DNA of 64,000 nucleotides. Origin: Pleomorphomonas sp. JP5 (GTDB lineage Bacteria > Pseudomonadota > Alphaproteobacteria > Rhizobiales > Pleomorphomonadaceae). The stretch covers positions 1,051,106-1,115,105 of the forward strand of contig NZ_JAMDLI010000008.1 in the NCBI RefSeq assembly GCF_023721815.1. Direction: 5' to 3'. The notes below the pieces were generated by a model that was given only the letters and a program-made list of their open reading frames with translations, did no database searches and was not told where the DNA came from. Positions within the stretch are counted from its first letter, which is position 1. Each line of letters starts with the position of its first letter. A program made the translations under genes and the position numbers. Below are positions 38,435-48,133 of the stretch, in pieces.

Positions 38435-39979
38435 TTAGTGGACAACGGCTTCGCCCGAAGCCGCCATAATTCGTGCCTTGGTCACATCTGAGCCGAACTC
38501 GGCAGAGATCTTTCCCTTGTGCATGACGATGATGCGATGAGCGACGCTCAGGCACTCGCCGACTTCAGAGGTCGTGTAGAGAACGGCGAGGCCTTCGCGG
38601 GCGCCCTCGGCCAGCAGACGGAAGACCTCCGCCTTTGCGCCGATGTCGATGCCGCGGCTCGGCTCGTCGAGCAAAATCGCCTTGGGATTGGTCGACCACA
38701 TCTTGCCGATGACGACCTTCTGCTGGTTGCCGCCGGACAGCGAGCCGATCAGGTGATCGGGCGAACCGGCCTTGACGGTGGTCCGCCGGATGGCGTTGTC
38801 GACATGCTCGCGCTCAAGTCGCTTGGACGTGAAAGGACCGCGGACAAGGCGAAGCAGATTGGCCAGCGACAGGTTCTGTCCGATGGTCATGGTCTGCACC
38901 AGACCATCTCGCTGCCTGTCCTCGGGCACCAGCACCAGCCCCTCGGCAATCCGCTCGGCAATGCTGGCGCGGGTAATGTCGCGACCGTGCAGATGTACCC
39001 GCCCTTGTCGGGCCGCGAGCCGGCCAGCCAGACACTCAAGAAGCTCGGTGCGCCCGGCCCCCATCAGGCCGTAAATGCAGACGATCTCCCCGGCTCTAAC
39101 TTCGAGCGACAGCTCATCGACCAGCTTCTGGTTCCCAGTGGCGTCGACGACGGTGACCGCGCCCACCTTGAGCACGGTGTCACCGAACTCGTATCCGGTC
39201 GGCGGCGTTCCGAGGTTGAAATGTTCGCCAACCATATGGCGAACGATCCACTCGAGATCGATGTCTCCGCGCGGCGCATACGCGGTCATGTTGCCATCCC
39301 GGAGGACGACGGCGTGATCGGTAATCTGAAGCGCTTCCTCAAGGTGATGAGAAATGTAGACGATCGATACGCCCCGGCTCTTCAGGTCGCGGATCACCTT
39401 GAACAGCACTTCCACCTCGGATGCCGAGAGCGCGGACGTCGGTTCGTCCATGATGAGGATCCGGCTGTTCACCGACAGAGCGCGAGCGATTTCCACGATC
39501 TGCTGCTGTCCGAGGCGCAGTTCCTCCACCCTCGTCTTCGGGTCTATGTTCTCCTCGAGCTCGGCGAGCAACAGGCGGCACTGCCGTTCTTCCTCGGCAA
39601 AGTCCACACCCTTCATGGTCCGGATTTCCCGTCCCATGAAAATGTTGTCGCGCACCGTCATGTTCGGCGCGAGGCTGAGTTCCTGATGGATGATGGAAAT
39701 GCCGTGGTTGCGCGCGTCGGTCGACGAGTCAAATTCGATCGGCTCGCCATCGAGGATGATCGTGCCGGATGTCGGCTTGTAGACGCCCGACAGGATCTTC
39801 ATCAGCGTGGACTTGCCGGCGCCGTTCTCTCCGAACAGCGAGGTCACCTGCCCGCGACGGACGTCGAAGTTCACGCCCTTCAAGGCTTGAATGCTGCCGA
39901 ATGTCTTGGCGACATTCCTGGCGCTCAGCACGATGTCCGACGTTTCCGGCTCAGAAGTGGGGAAGATGGATGTGTCCAC
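38435..39979 (-). CDS. Sugar/polyol ABC transporter ATP-binding protein (RbsA family, double ABC domain)
   Basis: A 514-residue tandem ATPase. The N-terminal domain has Walker A GENGAGKST, signature LRLGQQQ and Walker B LIMDEPTSALS. The C-terminal domain has a degenerate Walker A (GLMGAGRTELLE), signature LSGGNQQKV and LLDEPSRGIDIGAK. This asymmetry is normal for RbsA-type sugar importers. GTG 39979 has GGAGG 9 bp before it and lies one base after the DUF2291 stop, so translation is coupled. Confidence 0.94.
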   Translation of the reverse strand: MDTSIFPTSEPETSDIVLSARNVAKTFGSIQALKGVNFDVRRGQVTSLFGENGAGKSTLMKILSGVYKPTSGTIILDGEPIEFDSSTDARNHGISIIHQELSLAPNMTVRDNIFMGREIRTMKGVDFAEEERQCRLLLAELEENIDPKTRVEELRLGQQQIVEIARALSVNSRILIMDEPTSALSASEVEVLFKVIRDLKSRGVSIVYISHHLEEALQITDHAVVLRDGNMTAYAPRGDIDLEWIVRHMVGEHFNLGTPPTGYEFGDTVLKVGAVTVVDATGNQKLVDELSLEVRAGEIVCIYGLMGAGRTELLECLAGRLAARQGRVHLHGRDITRASIAERIAEGLVLVPEDRQRDGLVQTMTIGQNLSLANLLRLVRGPFTSKRLEREHVDNAIRRTTVKAGSPDHLIGSLSGGNQQKVVIGKMWSTNPKAILLDEPSRGIDIGAKAEVFRLLAEGAREGLAVLYTTSEVGECLSVAHRIIVMHKGKISAEFGSDVTKARIMAASGEAVVH

Positions 39980-39980
39980 T

Positions 39981-40658
39981 TTACTGGACCTCCAGGCGAA
40001 CCGGCGTCACCAGCCAGCTTTTCGGATTGATCAACCGAAAGGCGCCGACCACGGAGACCGTCTTGCCGGCCAGGGCGCCGGTGTCAACGGATGCGAGAAC
40101 CGTTTTCTTCATCTCGTTGTTCAGCGCCGAGCCAGCATTCTGATACTCGATCTGGTTGGTGAACTGTCCGAAGGAAATGGTTCCGGGTGCATCCCGCAAC
40201 TCCGTACCGTTGATGGCAGGCCCGGTCTGGACTCGGACCTTCACGTCCGGCAGATCGGCGACCTTGACCTCGCATAGTCCGGACGCCAGCCGTTCGCCCG
40301 CGACACCGACGAACTTCACCGAGAAGACCGGCCCGGAGCCACCCGCGACTCCGTATTTGGCGATGGCTTCGTCCTTGTTGGCGAGAATGGCCTGCTGGAG
40401 CGTGGCGGCCTCTACGGCGCGACTCTCGATTGCCGCCTTGACTTCCGGGAAGGCCTTGGCGCCGTAGACAGCCGCGGAGAACCCGGCCTGTCGCAGATCA
40501 TCGGACGAGCCGATCCGAACCACTTTGGTATCGAGCGCTATCGCCAGAACGACAACCAGCACGCCACCCAGCAACGCAAGACGCCGCTTCCGTCGCCCGG
40601 ACGACATGGGCCTCTCCATCTTCGTCTCAACGATTGCCGCATTCGCCTTCTTGATCAT
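39981..40658 (-). CDS. DUF2291 family periplasmic protein of the sugar importer
   Basis: A 225-residue protein with an N-terminal membrane anchor or uncleaved signal (RRKRRLALLGGVLVVVLAIALDTKVVRI) and a periplasmic DUF2291 domain (GQFTNQIEYQNAGSALNNEMKKTV near residue 165). It is the first gene of the ABC operon. DUF2291 genes often accompany Rbs-type importers for erythritol and related polyols; the role is unknown and may be assembly or substrate transfer. The start is uncertain: ATG 40658 is weak, while ATG 40607 has GGAGAGG upstream. Confidence 0.83.
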   Translation of the reverse strand: MIKKANAAIVETKMERPMSSGRRKRRLALLGGVLVVVLAIALDTKVVRIGSSDDLRQAGFSAAVYGAKAFPEVKAAIESRAVEAATLQQAILANKDEAIAKYGVAGGSGPVFSVKFVGVAGERLASGLCEVKVADLPDVKVRVQTGPAINGTELRDAPGTISFGQFTNQIEYQNAGSALNNEMKKTVLASVDTGALAGKTVSVVGAFRLINPKSWLVTPVRLEVQ

Positions 40659-41875
40659 CGCCTAGGAACCCCGACCATTGATGACCACACTGAGGCTGGT
40701 TGGACGCGGCGCATCCTTTGTCGGCATATCGCCGGCGGCCGAGACATGAGTGCCCGACCACGATGCCTGGCAGGCATCGAAAGTGATGTTTCTGCGTGTC
40801 CTCCCAGTCGACGCGCCTCGGGCTTCTCCTCACCACCGAGCGTGTGATCTGTTGTTATTTTGATCAAACCATACGGCAACCGTAACACCGATGTCAATAA
40901 CTTATGTTTTTTTTATACCACAAACATGTTCTTTCGTCTCGTCCAAAGGTCGGAAAACCAAACCGGTTTTGTCAGCCGGCCCGCCGTCCCGAAAGTCCTG
41001 GATCGGCATTTTAACGAGCCTAAACATATAGTTGACAGAACTCGGCCGATACACCCACTCCACCCCGGACGGTCAATACGCATATCAGCGGCCGCACACC
41101 ACCAAACGTAACACCACAACTCATCCGGTTGTAAGTATCGGCCGCACATCTGACGATGAGGCAGCCCCCCCATCGAGCGTATCTTTCCAAGCTTCACGCG
41201 CAGTATGGAGGGAAGAGATACTCCAGCGGCGGCCATGACGGCCGAGCACAGCCGTTGAAGGCGAGGCATCCGGCAGCAAGGCCGAAGTCACAACGGCCGG
41301 GCGATGATTTTTCCAGCCCGAACAAGAGCCAGAACATGTCGGCTCGGCCAGAGCCCATCGACCCACACCTACCGAGTCTCTCGCCCGTGTGCGCCGAGAA
41401 GGTAATAGCTTCGAAGGCGCCAGGTCGACGGAGACCGTTCACCCCTATCCTGACGACTCGCTCGGCTGGCTGATCTGAGCAGACTCATCAGACACTTCGC
41501 GGCCGACGATCGCGCGGATCAAGTCTTGGTGGCGAACCTCGGCGAGCAATCCTCCGACATGGATGTCATCGCGAAGGGCCTTGTAGGCATCGACGAGCCC
41601 GAAGGGCTCCGGCAAACGCCGGAAACATAGACGACACCAAGACCGAGCGCTTGCAAGAGACGAGAGGCCGAAAGCATGCACTGGGCCTCTCATCCCCCTG
41701 GAAGCCAGAGCCAGGTCGCGTCATGTTCTGTTTCCGAGGAAAGCGGAGCGATCGCCGGCCACAGAACGAAATGGCCATCCGCCAGGCGAACGACCATTCC
41801 AATCTACATGTAACAGCGCGCGGAAATGCTTCCGTCACGCCCGAGACTCTCGCCACTTGTGGGCGCGTCGCCCGA
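40659..41875. other. 1.2-kb region without a confident gene; ABC promoter and possible gene remnant
   Basis: Next to the ABC operon, 40850-40930 is AT-rich and holds ATAACTTATGTT (40890-40901), also found before transketolase. From about 41450 to 41700 the minus strand encodes a protein-like stretch (FGLVDAYKALRDDIHVGGLLAEVRHQD) with coding-like base use but no convincing start or family match. It could be the eroded end of a lost gene. Confidence 0.4.
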
Positions 41876-42835
41876 TCAGGCCGGCAGCTTGGCGCGCAAC
41901 AGGCCGCACAGGGTTTCAGTATCCTTGGCGAACTGCCGGATACCCTCGGCCAACTTCTCGGTGGCCATCGCGTCCTCATTGAGCTGCCAGCGGAAGCTCG
42001 TCTCGTCGAGATCGAGACGACGAATGTCGCGTGAGGGCGGGTTGGCGCCCAACTGGCGTTCCACCTCCCCCTCGGCAGCACGAAGTTCCTCCAGAAGATT
42101 GGGGCTGATCGTCAGGCGGTCGCAACCGGCGAGACCAAGAACCTGGTCGGTATTGCGGAAGGAGGCGCCCATCACCACCGTCTTGTAGCCGAAGGCCCGG
42201 AAGTAGTCGTAGATCTCTCGAACCGAACGAACGCCAGGATCGTCCGAGGCGGACGTCACGACCGCGCCATGCGCCTTGTACCAATCGGTAATTCGCCCAA
42301 CAAACGGCGAAATCAGGAAGACACCGGCGGCGCCACACAGGGCGGCCTGCGCCTTGGCGAAGATCAGCGTCAAGTTGCAGGCAATACCCTTGTCCTTGAG
42401 TTCGGCGGCGGCCTTCACGCCTTCCCAAGTCGCGGCGATCTTGATCAGGATACGCGACGGGTCGACGCCTGCTTCCTTGTAGATAGCGATCAGGCGCTCG
42501 GCTCGCTTCACCGTGCGGGCCGTATCAAACGACAGGCGGGCATCGACCTCGGTCGATACGTAGCCTGGCACAATGCGGGACAGTTCCGCCCCGAAGTTGA
42601 CCGCCAGCTTGTCGAGCGCCAGCTCAAGACGGGCGCTGGCATCACTCTCGCGAGCAACGGCATAGGCGACGGCATCGTCCATCAAGGCGGCATACTCCGG
42701 CCTGCTTGCCGCCTTTAGAATGAGGCTCGGATTGGTGGTGCAGTCCTGCGCCCGTACAGCCTTGATCTGAGCGATGTCGCCGCTATCGGCGACGATTACC
42801 GTGTGCCGGGCCAGCCCGGCGAGTTTGTCGGTCAT
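41876..42835 (-). CDS. tal: Transaldolase
   Basis: A 319-residue class I aldolase of TalB type. The Schiff-base lysine K132 (RILIKIAATWEG), D17 and E96 fall at the same numbers as in E. coli TalB. It moves a dihydroxyacetone unit between sedoheptulose 7-phosphate and glyceraldehyde 3-phosphate, giving erythrose 4-phosphate and fructose 6-phosphate. AAGGAA precedes ATG 42835. In this locus it would carry erythrose 4-phosphate into central metabolism together with transketolase. It is divergent from the second deoR gene. Confidence 0.95.
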   Translation of the reverse strand: MTDKLAGLARHTVIVADSGDIAQIKAVRAQDCTTNPSLILKAASRPEYAALMDDAVAYAVARESDASARLELALDKLAVNFGAELSRIVPGYVSTEVDARLSFDTARTVKRAERLIAIYKEAGVDPSRILIKIAATWEGVKAAAELKDKGIACNLTLIFAKAQAALCGAAGVFLISPFVGRITDWYKAHGAVVTSASDDPGVRSVREIYDYFRAFGYKTVVMGASFRNTDQVLGLAGCDRLTISPNLLEELRAAEGEVERQLGANPPSRDIRRLDLDETSFRWQLNEDAMATEKLAEGIRQFAKDTETLCGLLRAKLPA

Positions 42836-43358
42836 GACGATTTCCTTCCTTCCGGGCCCATGGGCGACCTCGCCGCCTGGCGCAGACTCTTCGTTGGAAA
42901 CGGGATGATCGGAACGTAGCAGGTCACGCGCTCCAGTCAAGAAAATATAACATATTTTGTTGCTTATGTATCATGATATCGGTTATTTTGGCTATCCGAC
43001 ATCATGTATGCCCATAACGGCGGCCTTCTCCGGATAACTATCGTCCCCAGGGGTAGGCAGCAGGCTGGAGTTCCGCCGATCAGGTTGAACCGACCCGATC
43101 GAAAAGCGCCTGCTCCGGCAAACAAGCCTGGAGTCTTCGCTTGACGGCCAGATATTTCAGTTTGGTCAGCGATGGCGCCAGATCGCTGCACCGAGGCAAA
43201 GCGCACCCGGCTGCCCCCCGCTACGCCTCTTCGGATGTGGAGAGCTCCCCTCCCTGCCCTTCGCCGAAAGCAGTGTGCGGTGTGACGACAAGGTGCTACA
43301 AATTTCGTCAAATTGTGCTAACACCGGGGGCAGATTTCCTAGAAGGAACGTTACGACC
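42836..43358. other. Divergent regulatory region between tal and deoR copy 2
   Basis: A 523-bp spacer with no gene. The AT-rich core at 42938-42995 includes the palindrome listed separately and probably the tal promoter. The deoR promoter should lie near 43280-43345. Confidence 0.45.
42942..42958. promoter_or_regulatory. AT-rich palindrome before tal, candidate DeoR operator
   Basis: AAAATAT-AAC-ATATTTT, a perfect 7-bp inverted repeat with 3-bp spacer, about 107 bp before the tal start. Read on the minus strand (TATGTT-ATATTTT) it resembles the TATGTTGATATTTTT core of the transketolase promoter. Confidence 0.45.
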
Positions 43359-44177
43359 GTGGATATCGAACATGACCGACGCCGGGGCGTGAAGCCGTCT
43401 TCAGGACCGGAGGGGCGGCGCAAAGCACTCCTCGAGTACCTCCTGCCTGTCGGCTCAGCCCAGGTGGACGAGTTGGCGACGCATTTCAGCGTCAGCCGGA
43501 TGACCGTTCACCGAGACCTCAAGATCCTCGAGGAACAAGGCATCGTTCGTCGCGTCCACGGTGGCGTAACCGTTCACTCGTCGAGCCTGGTCGAAAGCAC
43601 CATCCTTTATCGCTCTCGCCTCGCCGACGCGGAAAAGGAGGCCATCGCCCGCGCCGCCATCGAGATGGTCGAACCCGGTCAGGCGATCATTCTCGACGAC
43701 TCGACCACCGCGTCCCGCATGGCGCCGTTGATCGTTGGCTGCAAGCCGCTGACCGTCATCACCAATAGTCTCACGGTGATCGACATGCTGAAGGAAGCGC
43801 ACGGCATCGAGACCATTTGCCTTGGCGGTCACTATAACTCCCGCTTCAATGCCTTCTTCGGCTATCTCTGCGAGAAGACCGTTTCGACGCTCAGGGCCAA
43901 CACGCTGTTCATGTCGACCTCGACCATTCTCGGCTCCGTGGCCTACCACCAGCAGGAAGACGTCGTTCGGACCAAGCGGGCGCTGATGGAAGCGGTCGAC
44001 CGCCGCGTGTTGCTGGTCGACAGCTCGAAATTCGGTATCACGGCGCTCATCCGTCTCGCCGGCCTCACGGAGTTCGACACCGTGATCACCGATTCCGGCA
44101 TCCCACCGGCCGAAGCCGAGCTGCTGCGAAAGAGCAACGTGCAGCTGCGCATCGTCGAGGCCGTTCCGGCGGACTGA
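43359..44177 (+). CDS. DeoR-family transcriptional regulator, copy 2
   Basis: A 272-residue DeoR regulator, a close paralogue of the gene at 27786. It shares the helix-turn-helix stretch VSRMTVHRDL and the sensing-domain stretches IILDDSTT, IETICLGGHYN and NTLFMSTST. GTG 43359 has AAGGA about 10 bp before it; an upstream ATG gives an unlikely N-terminus. It is divergent from tal and convergent with the dehydrogenase-DhaL-DhaK operon, mirroring the position of copy 1 beside the other kinase operon. Confidence 0.93.
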   Translation: MDIEHDRRRGVKPSSGPEGRRKALLEYLLPVGSAQVDELATHFSVSRMTVHRDLKILEEQGIVRRVHGGVTVHSSSLVESTILYRSRLADAEKEAIARAAIEMVEPGQAIILDDSTTASRMAPLIVGCKPLTVITNSLTVIDMLKEAHGIETICLGGHYNSRFNAFFGYLCEKTVSTLRANTLFMSTSTILGSVAYHQQEDVVRTKRALMEAVDRRVLLVDSSKFGITALIRLAGLTEFDTVITDSGIPPAEAELLRKSNVQLRIVEAVPAD

Positions 44178-44221
44178 ACGGCGCTTGATCTCTGAAAGCG
44201 CGCCCCGCGCCCGGAGATCAT

Positions 44222-44246
44222 GTTGGGGCGACGGCGTCGCCCCAAC
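44222..44246. terminator. Bidirectional hairpin between convergent deoR copy 2 and dehydrogenase
   Basis: GTTGGGGCGAC-GGC-GTCGCCCCAAC, an 11-bp perfect stem with a 3-nt loop in the 80-bp gap between two stop codons. Confidence 0.65.
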
Positions 44247-44257
44247 AATAGCTTCTC

Positions 44258-45373
44258 TCAGGGGACCAGCATGATCTTGAGAGACTTGTCGCCCTTCTTC
44301 ATCATCTTGAAGCCGTCGTCGTAGTCCTTGAGCGGCAGCTTGTGAGTGACCACGCCCTCGGTCGGCAAGCGGCCGTCGGCGATGGCGTCGATGACGAAAG
44401 GATAGACGTAGGGGCTGAGGTGGGCGCCAAGCACGTCGAGCTCCTTGCGATCGGATATGATCGACCAGTCGCAGGTGACGTCGTGGCTGAAGACGCTGAA
44501 CTCGACGAAGCGGCCGAGCTTGCGGATCATCTTGAGGCCCTGGAGAACGCTGGACGGGTGACCGGTGGCCTCGATGTAGACATCACAACCGTAACCGTCG
44601 GTCAGATCCTTGACGATCTTGTCGACATCCTCCTTGAACGGGTTGAGGACCATGTCGGCACCGAACTTCTTGGCAAGCTCGAGCCGGTCCTCCTTGCCGT
44701 CGAGAACGATCAGCTTCTTCGGATTCTTGAGCCTCAGGGCGCCGACCATGCCGAGACCAAGCGTGCCGGCGCCCGATAGCACCACCACGTCGTCAAACTG
44801 GACATTGCCGCGATTGACCGCATGCGCCGAGCAGGCATAAGGCTCGACAAGAACGGCCTTTTCAAGCGGAAGGTCGTTGGGGACCTTGTGGGTGCGCGAC
44901 TCCTTGGGGAAGCGCATGTAGCCGGCCATGGCGCCGTTGACGTTGGTCTGGAAACCATAGACGTCGTGCTTCTCGCACATCCAGTACTCGCCACGCTGGC
45001 AGAACCGGCAATGGCCGCACGGCACGATCTGCTCGGAGATCAGCCGATCGCCGAGCTTGTACTTGCCTTCGGCGGCCACGTTCTCGCCCAGTTCCACGGC
45101 GATGCCGACGAACTCGTGGCCCGGAATCATCGGCGCCTTGATGTAGGCAGGCTGATCCTTGTCGCCCCAGAAGGACGGCGCGCCGTCATAGCTCTTGATG
45201 TCGCCGGCACAGATGCCGCACCCCTCGACCTTGATGATGATCTCGTCCGGACCGGCGCGAGGCACATCGACCTGGGTAAAGCGGAAATCGCCGGGTGCGT
45301 AGGCAACGACGGCGTCCATCTTCGCCGGCAGTTCGCCAAGTGAAATCGAGCGGGGATGCTTCACGAAGTTCAT
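44258..45373 (-). CDS. Zinc-dependent alcohol dehydrogenase, probably erythritol/L-threitol dehydrogenase type
   Basis: A 371-residue medium-chain dehydrogenase. Catalytic zinc ligands are C55, H86, E87 and E177; the structural zinc site is complete (C119, C122, C125, C133); the NAD motif is GAGTLG (202-207). Segments such as GHCRFCQRGEYWMCEKHDVYGF and IEATGHPSSV resemble the EltD family, which oxidises erythritol or L-threitol to L-erythrulose. GGGAGGAAGAA precedes ATG 45373. It is third in an operon with the second dhaK-dhaL pair. The substrate is inferred. Confidence 0.85.
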   Translation of the reverse strand: MNFVKHPRSISLGELPAKMDAVVAYAPGDFRFTQVDVPRAGPDEIIIKVEGCGICAGDIKSYDGAPSFWGDKDQPAYIKAPMIPGHEFVGIAVELGENVAAEGKYKLGDRLISEQIVPCGHCRFCQRGEYWMCEKHDVYGFQTNVNGAMAGYMRFPKESRTHKVPNDLPLEKAVLVEPYACSAHAVNRGNVQFDDVVVLSGAGTLGLGMVGALRLKNPKKLIVLDGKEDRLELAKKFGADMVLNPFKEDVDKIVKDLTDGYGCDVYIEATGHPSSVLQGLKMIRKLGRFVEFSVFSHDVTCDWSIISDRKELDVLGAHLSPYVYPFVIDAIADGRLPTEGVVTHKLPLKDYDDGFKMMKKGDKSLKIMLVP

Positions 45374-45518
45374 TTCTTCCTCCCTGAGGGTTCGGCGGCG
45401 TAGCGGCTTGGCCGAGAGAACGCCGCCAACTAGGTACAAGCGGCAGCCGGCAAGCCCTTTCCCGACCGTGGCGCCCGGCCACGGCCGATCCTCTGAAAGA
45501 GCATTGCCGCCGCTTTGT

Positions 45519-46157
45519 TCAGTCGAGTTTGGTGGCGACGCTGGCGGCTAGTGTTTCGAGAATGATGCAACACGATGCCGATCCGGCATCCATCACACCG
45601 CGCGAACGCTCGCCGAGACGACTGGCCCGGCCGACCTTGGCAATCATTGCCACCGTCGAGTCACGCCCCTTTCGCGCAGCCTCGACCATGTCGTCGAGCG
45701 CCACCCGGTAGGGCTTGCCGGCCGACACCGCCGCCTCGAAGGCTTCCACCGCCGGCACCAGGGTGTCGAGCAGCGTTTTGTCGCCGGGCTTGGCGCCGCC
45801 GATATCGAGCACGCCGTCGAGACCAGCGCGGATCATTCGGCCGAAAGCGGAGGCATCGAGCTCGGTAACTCCATCAAGGGAGTCTGCCATCTCGTTGAAG
45901 AAAGTGCCGTAGAGCGGCCCCATCGAGCCCCCGATTCCGGCCATCAGCGTGTTGCCGAGAATGCCAAGGCTCTCCTTCAGGCCCGGCGTCGGCGTCCCGA
46001 GCGCCTGGGCACACAGGTTGAAACCCTTGGCCATGTTGACGCCATGGTCTCCGTCACCAATGGCGCCATCGATCTCACTCAGATGATCGCGCTCGGCAAC
46101 GATCGCCTTGACGAGGTCGGTTACCAGAAAGCCGGCCTGACTGACGGGAAGGTTCAT
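45519..46157 (-). CDS. dhaL: Dihydroxyacetone kinase-type subunit DhaL, pair 2
   Basis: A 212-residue ATP/ADP-binding subunit with the magnesium motif AIGDGDHGVNM (32-42), IGGSMGPLYGTFFNEM and KPGDKTLLDTLVPA. It lies 13 bp after the second dhaK gene and 145 bp before the EltD-like dehydrogenase. It differs clearly from the first DhaL, so the two pairs are not a recent duplication and probably serve different ketoses. Confidence 0.92.
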   Translation of the reverse strand: MNLPVSQAGFLVTDLVKAIVAERDHLSEIDGAIGDGDHGVNMAKGFNLCAQALGTPTPGLKESLGILGNTLMAGIGGSMGPLYGTFFNEMADSLDGVTELDASAFGRMIRAGLDGVLDIGGAKPGDKTLLDTLVPAVEAFEAAVSAGKPYRVALDDMVEAARKGRDSTVAMIAKVGRASRLGERSRGVMDAGSASCCIILETLAASVATKLD

Positions 46158-46170
46158 GATCCATCCTTCC

Positions 46171-47166
46171 TTACTTCACGAGGCCGACCGAACGCGCCGG
46201 ACGGGCAAGCAACCGGTCCAGTTCGTCGTCCAGGCGCATGACGGTGAGCGTCGCGCCCATCATCTCGAGGGACGTGAAGTAGTTGCCGACGAAGTTGTGC
46301 CTGATATCAATCTTCTTCTGTCCAAGCACCTCGGCAATGCGGTCATAGAGAATGTAGAGCTCCATGATCGGCGTCGCGCCAAGACCCGACAGCAAGACCG
46401 CGACCTTGTCGCCCGCAGCGAAAGGCAGGTCTGGCAACACATAGTCCAGCATCATGTCGGCCATTTCGGCCGCCGGCTTGGTCTTCATCACCGAGACACC
46501 CGGCTCGCCGTGGTGACCGATGCCGACCTCCATCTCACCATCCTTGATCTGGAAGTTGGGATGCCCGACCGCGACGATCGTGCAAGGGCTGAGGCCGATG
46601 CCGATCGAACGAGTGTTGTCGATCACCTTCTGAGCGGCGGCGATCACCTCGTCGAGACTGCCGCCTTCGGCAGCGCGCGCCGCGCCGACTTTCCACATCA
46701 GGATCTCGCCGGCGACGCCGCGGCGCTTGGCCAGCTCATCCTTCGGCGCAGAGGCCACGTCATCGTTGGCGACCACGGTCTTGACGGTGATGCCCTCCTT
46801 GGCAGCCATCTTGACGGCCATCTTCACGTTCATGTTGTCGCCGGCATAGTTGCCGTAAAGGCAGGCGACGCCGGCGCCACCGTTGCTGGCCTTGAATGCA
46901 TCAAGAAAAGCCTGGGCCGTGGGCGAGGAGAAGATCTCTCCGATGGCGACCGCATCGACCATGTCCTCGCCGACGTAGCCGAGAAAGGCAGGCTCGTGAC
47001 CGGAGCCGCCGCCCGTCACCACGCCGACCTTGCCGGCTTTCGGCGCGGACTTGACCTTTATCACGCGCGGATTTGTTGTTTCCGATACCAGATCCTGATG
47101 CGCCTTGAGATAGCCGCGAACGGCATCCTCGACCATAAGATCGGGATCGTTGAATATTCTATTCAT
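46171..47166 (-). CDS. dhaK: Dihydroxyacetone kinase-type subunit DhaK, pair 2
   Basis: A 331-residue ketose-binding subunit. H219 (GIGHHGEPG) is the covalent substrate ligand, with H57 (GGGSGHEP) and D110 (GDNMN) as the catalytic pair. ATG 47166 follows GGAGACGACCG. It heads the operon dhaK-dhaL-dehydrogenase. Paired with an EltD-like enzyme it is the better candidate for an L-erythrulose kinase; pair 1 would then act on D-erythrulose or another ketose. This split is inference. Confidence 0.92.
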   Translation of the reverse strand: MNRIFNDPDLMVEDAVRGYLKAHQDLVSETTNPRVIKVKSAPKAGKVGVVTGGGSGHEPAFLGYVGEDMVDAVAIGEIFSSPTAQAFLDAFKASNGGAGVACLYGNYAGDNMNVKMAVKMAAKEGITVKTVVANDDVASAPKDELAKRRGVAGEILMWKVGAARAAEGGSLDEVIAAAQKVIDNTRSIGIGLSPCTIVAVGHPNFQIKDGEMEVGIGHHGEPGVSVMKTKPAAEMADMMLDYVLPDLPFAAGDKVAVLLSGLGATPIMELYILYDRIAEVLGQKKIDIRHNFVGNYFTSLEMMGATLTVMRLDDELDRLLARPARSVGLVK

Positions 47167-48084
47167 CGGTCGTCTCCACCCTAACCCAGTTATTATTATG
47201 TGTCCGACCATTCATACGCCGGACATATCTTGCCCGTCACCGCAAACGTCTGGAACGAAAGCAGTCGCTGTACTTCAAACTTGGCAAGCCGCTCGCTGGC
47301 ACGTCTATATGCGTGGACCTAGCGACCTGTTTCCTTCCCTACGCAGTCATGTTGCTGCTTTTGTTATTTGAAGAAACGCTACGCCCGGCCCGGCCGGATG
47401 TCAACACGCATGAGCGTTTGTTCGCGTTCTTACGGGCGAAACTGACATCGTTTTTGATACAAAAATACCATTTTTGACGCGACCAGCCACGATTATCCGG
47501 ATTTCCTGATCACTTTCCGGCCTGAACATGACACACTGAACAAAATCGACCCGTCAGTCCAACCAGCACGGTCGAGCAATCGACTCGCCCACCGCTCATT
47601 TGCGCATAAGGATTTTGCTGACTTCCGTCGCAATAAAGGCATAGATTGTAGTATAAATTATTGGATAATATCTACACCCATACTCATACTAAAAATCACA
47701 TATCATTAACATGCGCTCATAGCCGCCACTAAATAAAAAGTGAATTTACAAATCTCATATACAATATGTATACTCCGATAAAAGCGTCATATATAAAATT
47801 CTATATTTCATGCCCCACAAATTACTATATTTTTACTTCGAGGTAGCGTCCAAAGAACGGATATACCTGACGACAGTCGTCACGCTATGCCGACCAACCT
47901 GCGCCAAGGTCCATCTCGGGCGTCAAACACCCCCCTCGGAACGTGTTTCCGCACAGTCGGCTGCTTTTCGGAGATCGCGGCTCGGGGAGCTCACCAGGGA
48001 AACGTCGATCAACCGATCCTGCCAGCCACGCGTTTGGGCTTACCCGGCAGGAGTGAGACGAGCACTTTTGAGATGGGACGCCAA

Positions 48085-48133
48085 AACGACCGAAGCTCCG
48101 TTGATCTGCTTGACCAGATCAACGGAGCTTCGG
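48085..48133 (-). terminator. 19-bp perfect hairpin downstream of the hydrogenase operon
   Basis: CCGAAGCTCCGTTGATCTG (48090-48108), a 6-nt loop, then its exact complement (48115-48133). On the minus strand it is followed by TCGTTTT. It lies about 155 bp past the hydA stop and looks like a strong intrinsic terminator. Confidence 0.75.
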
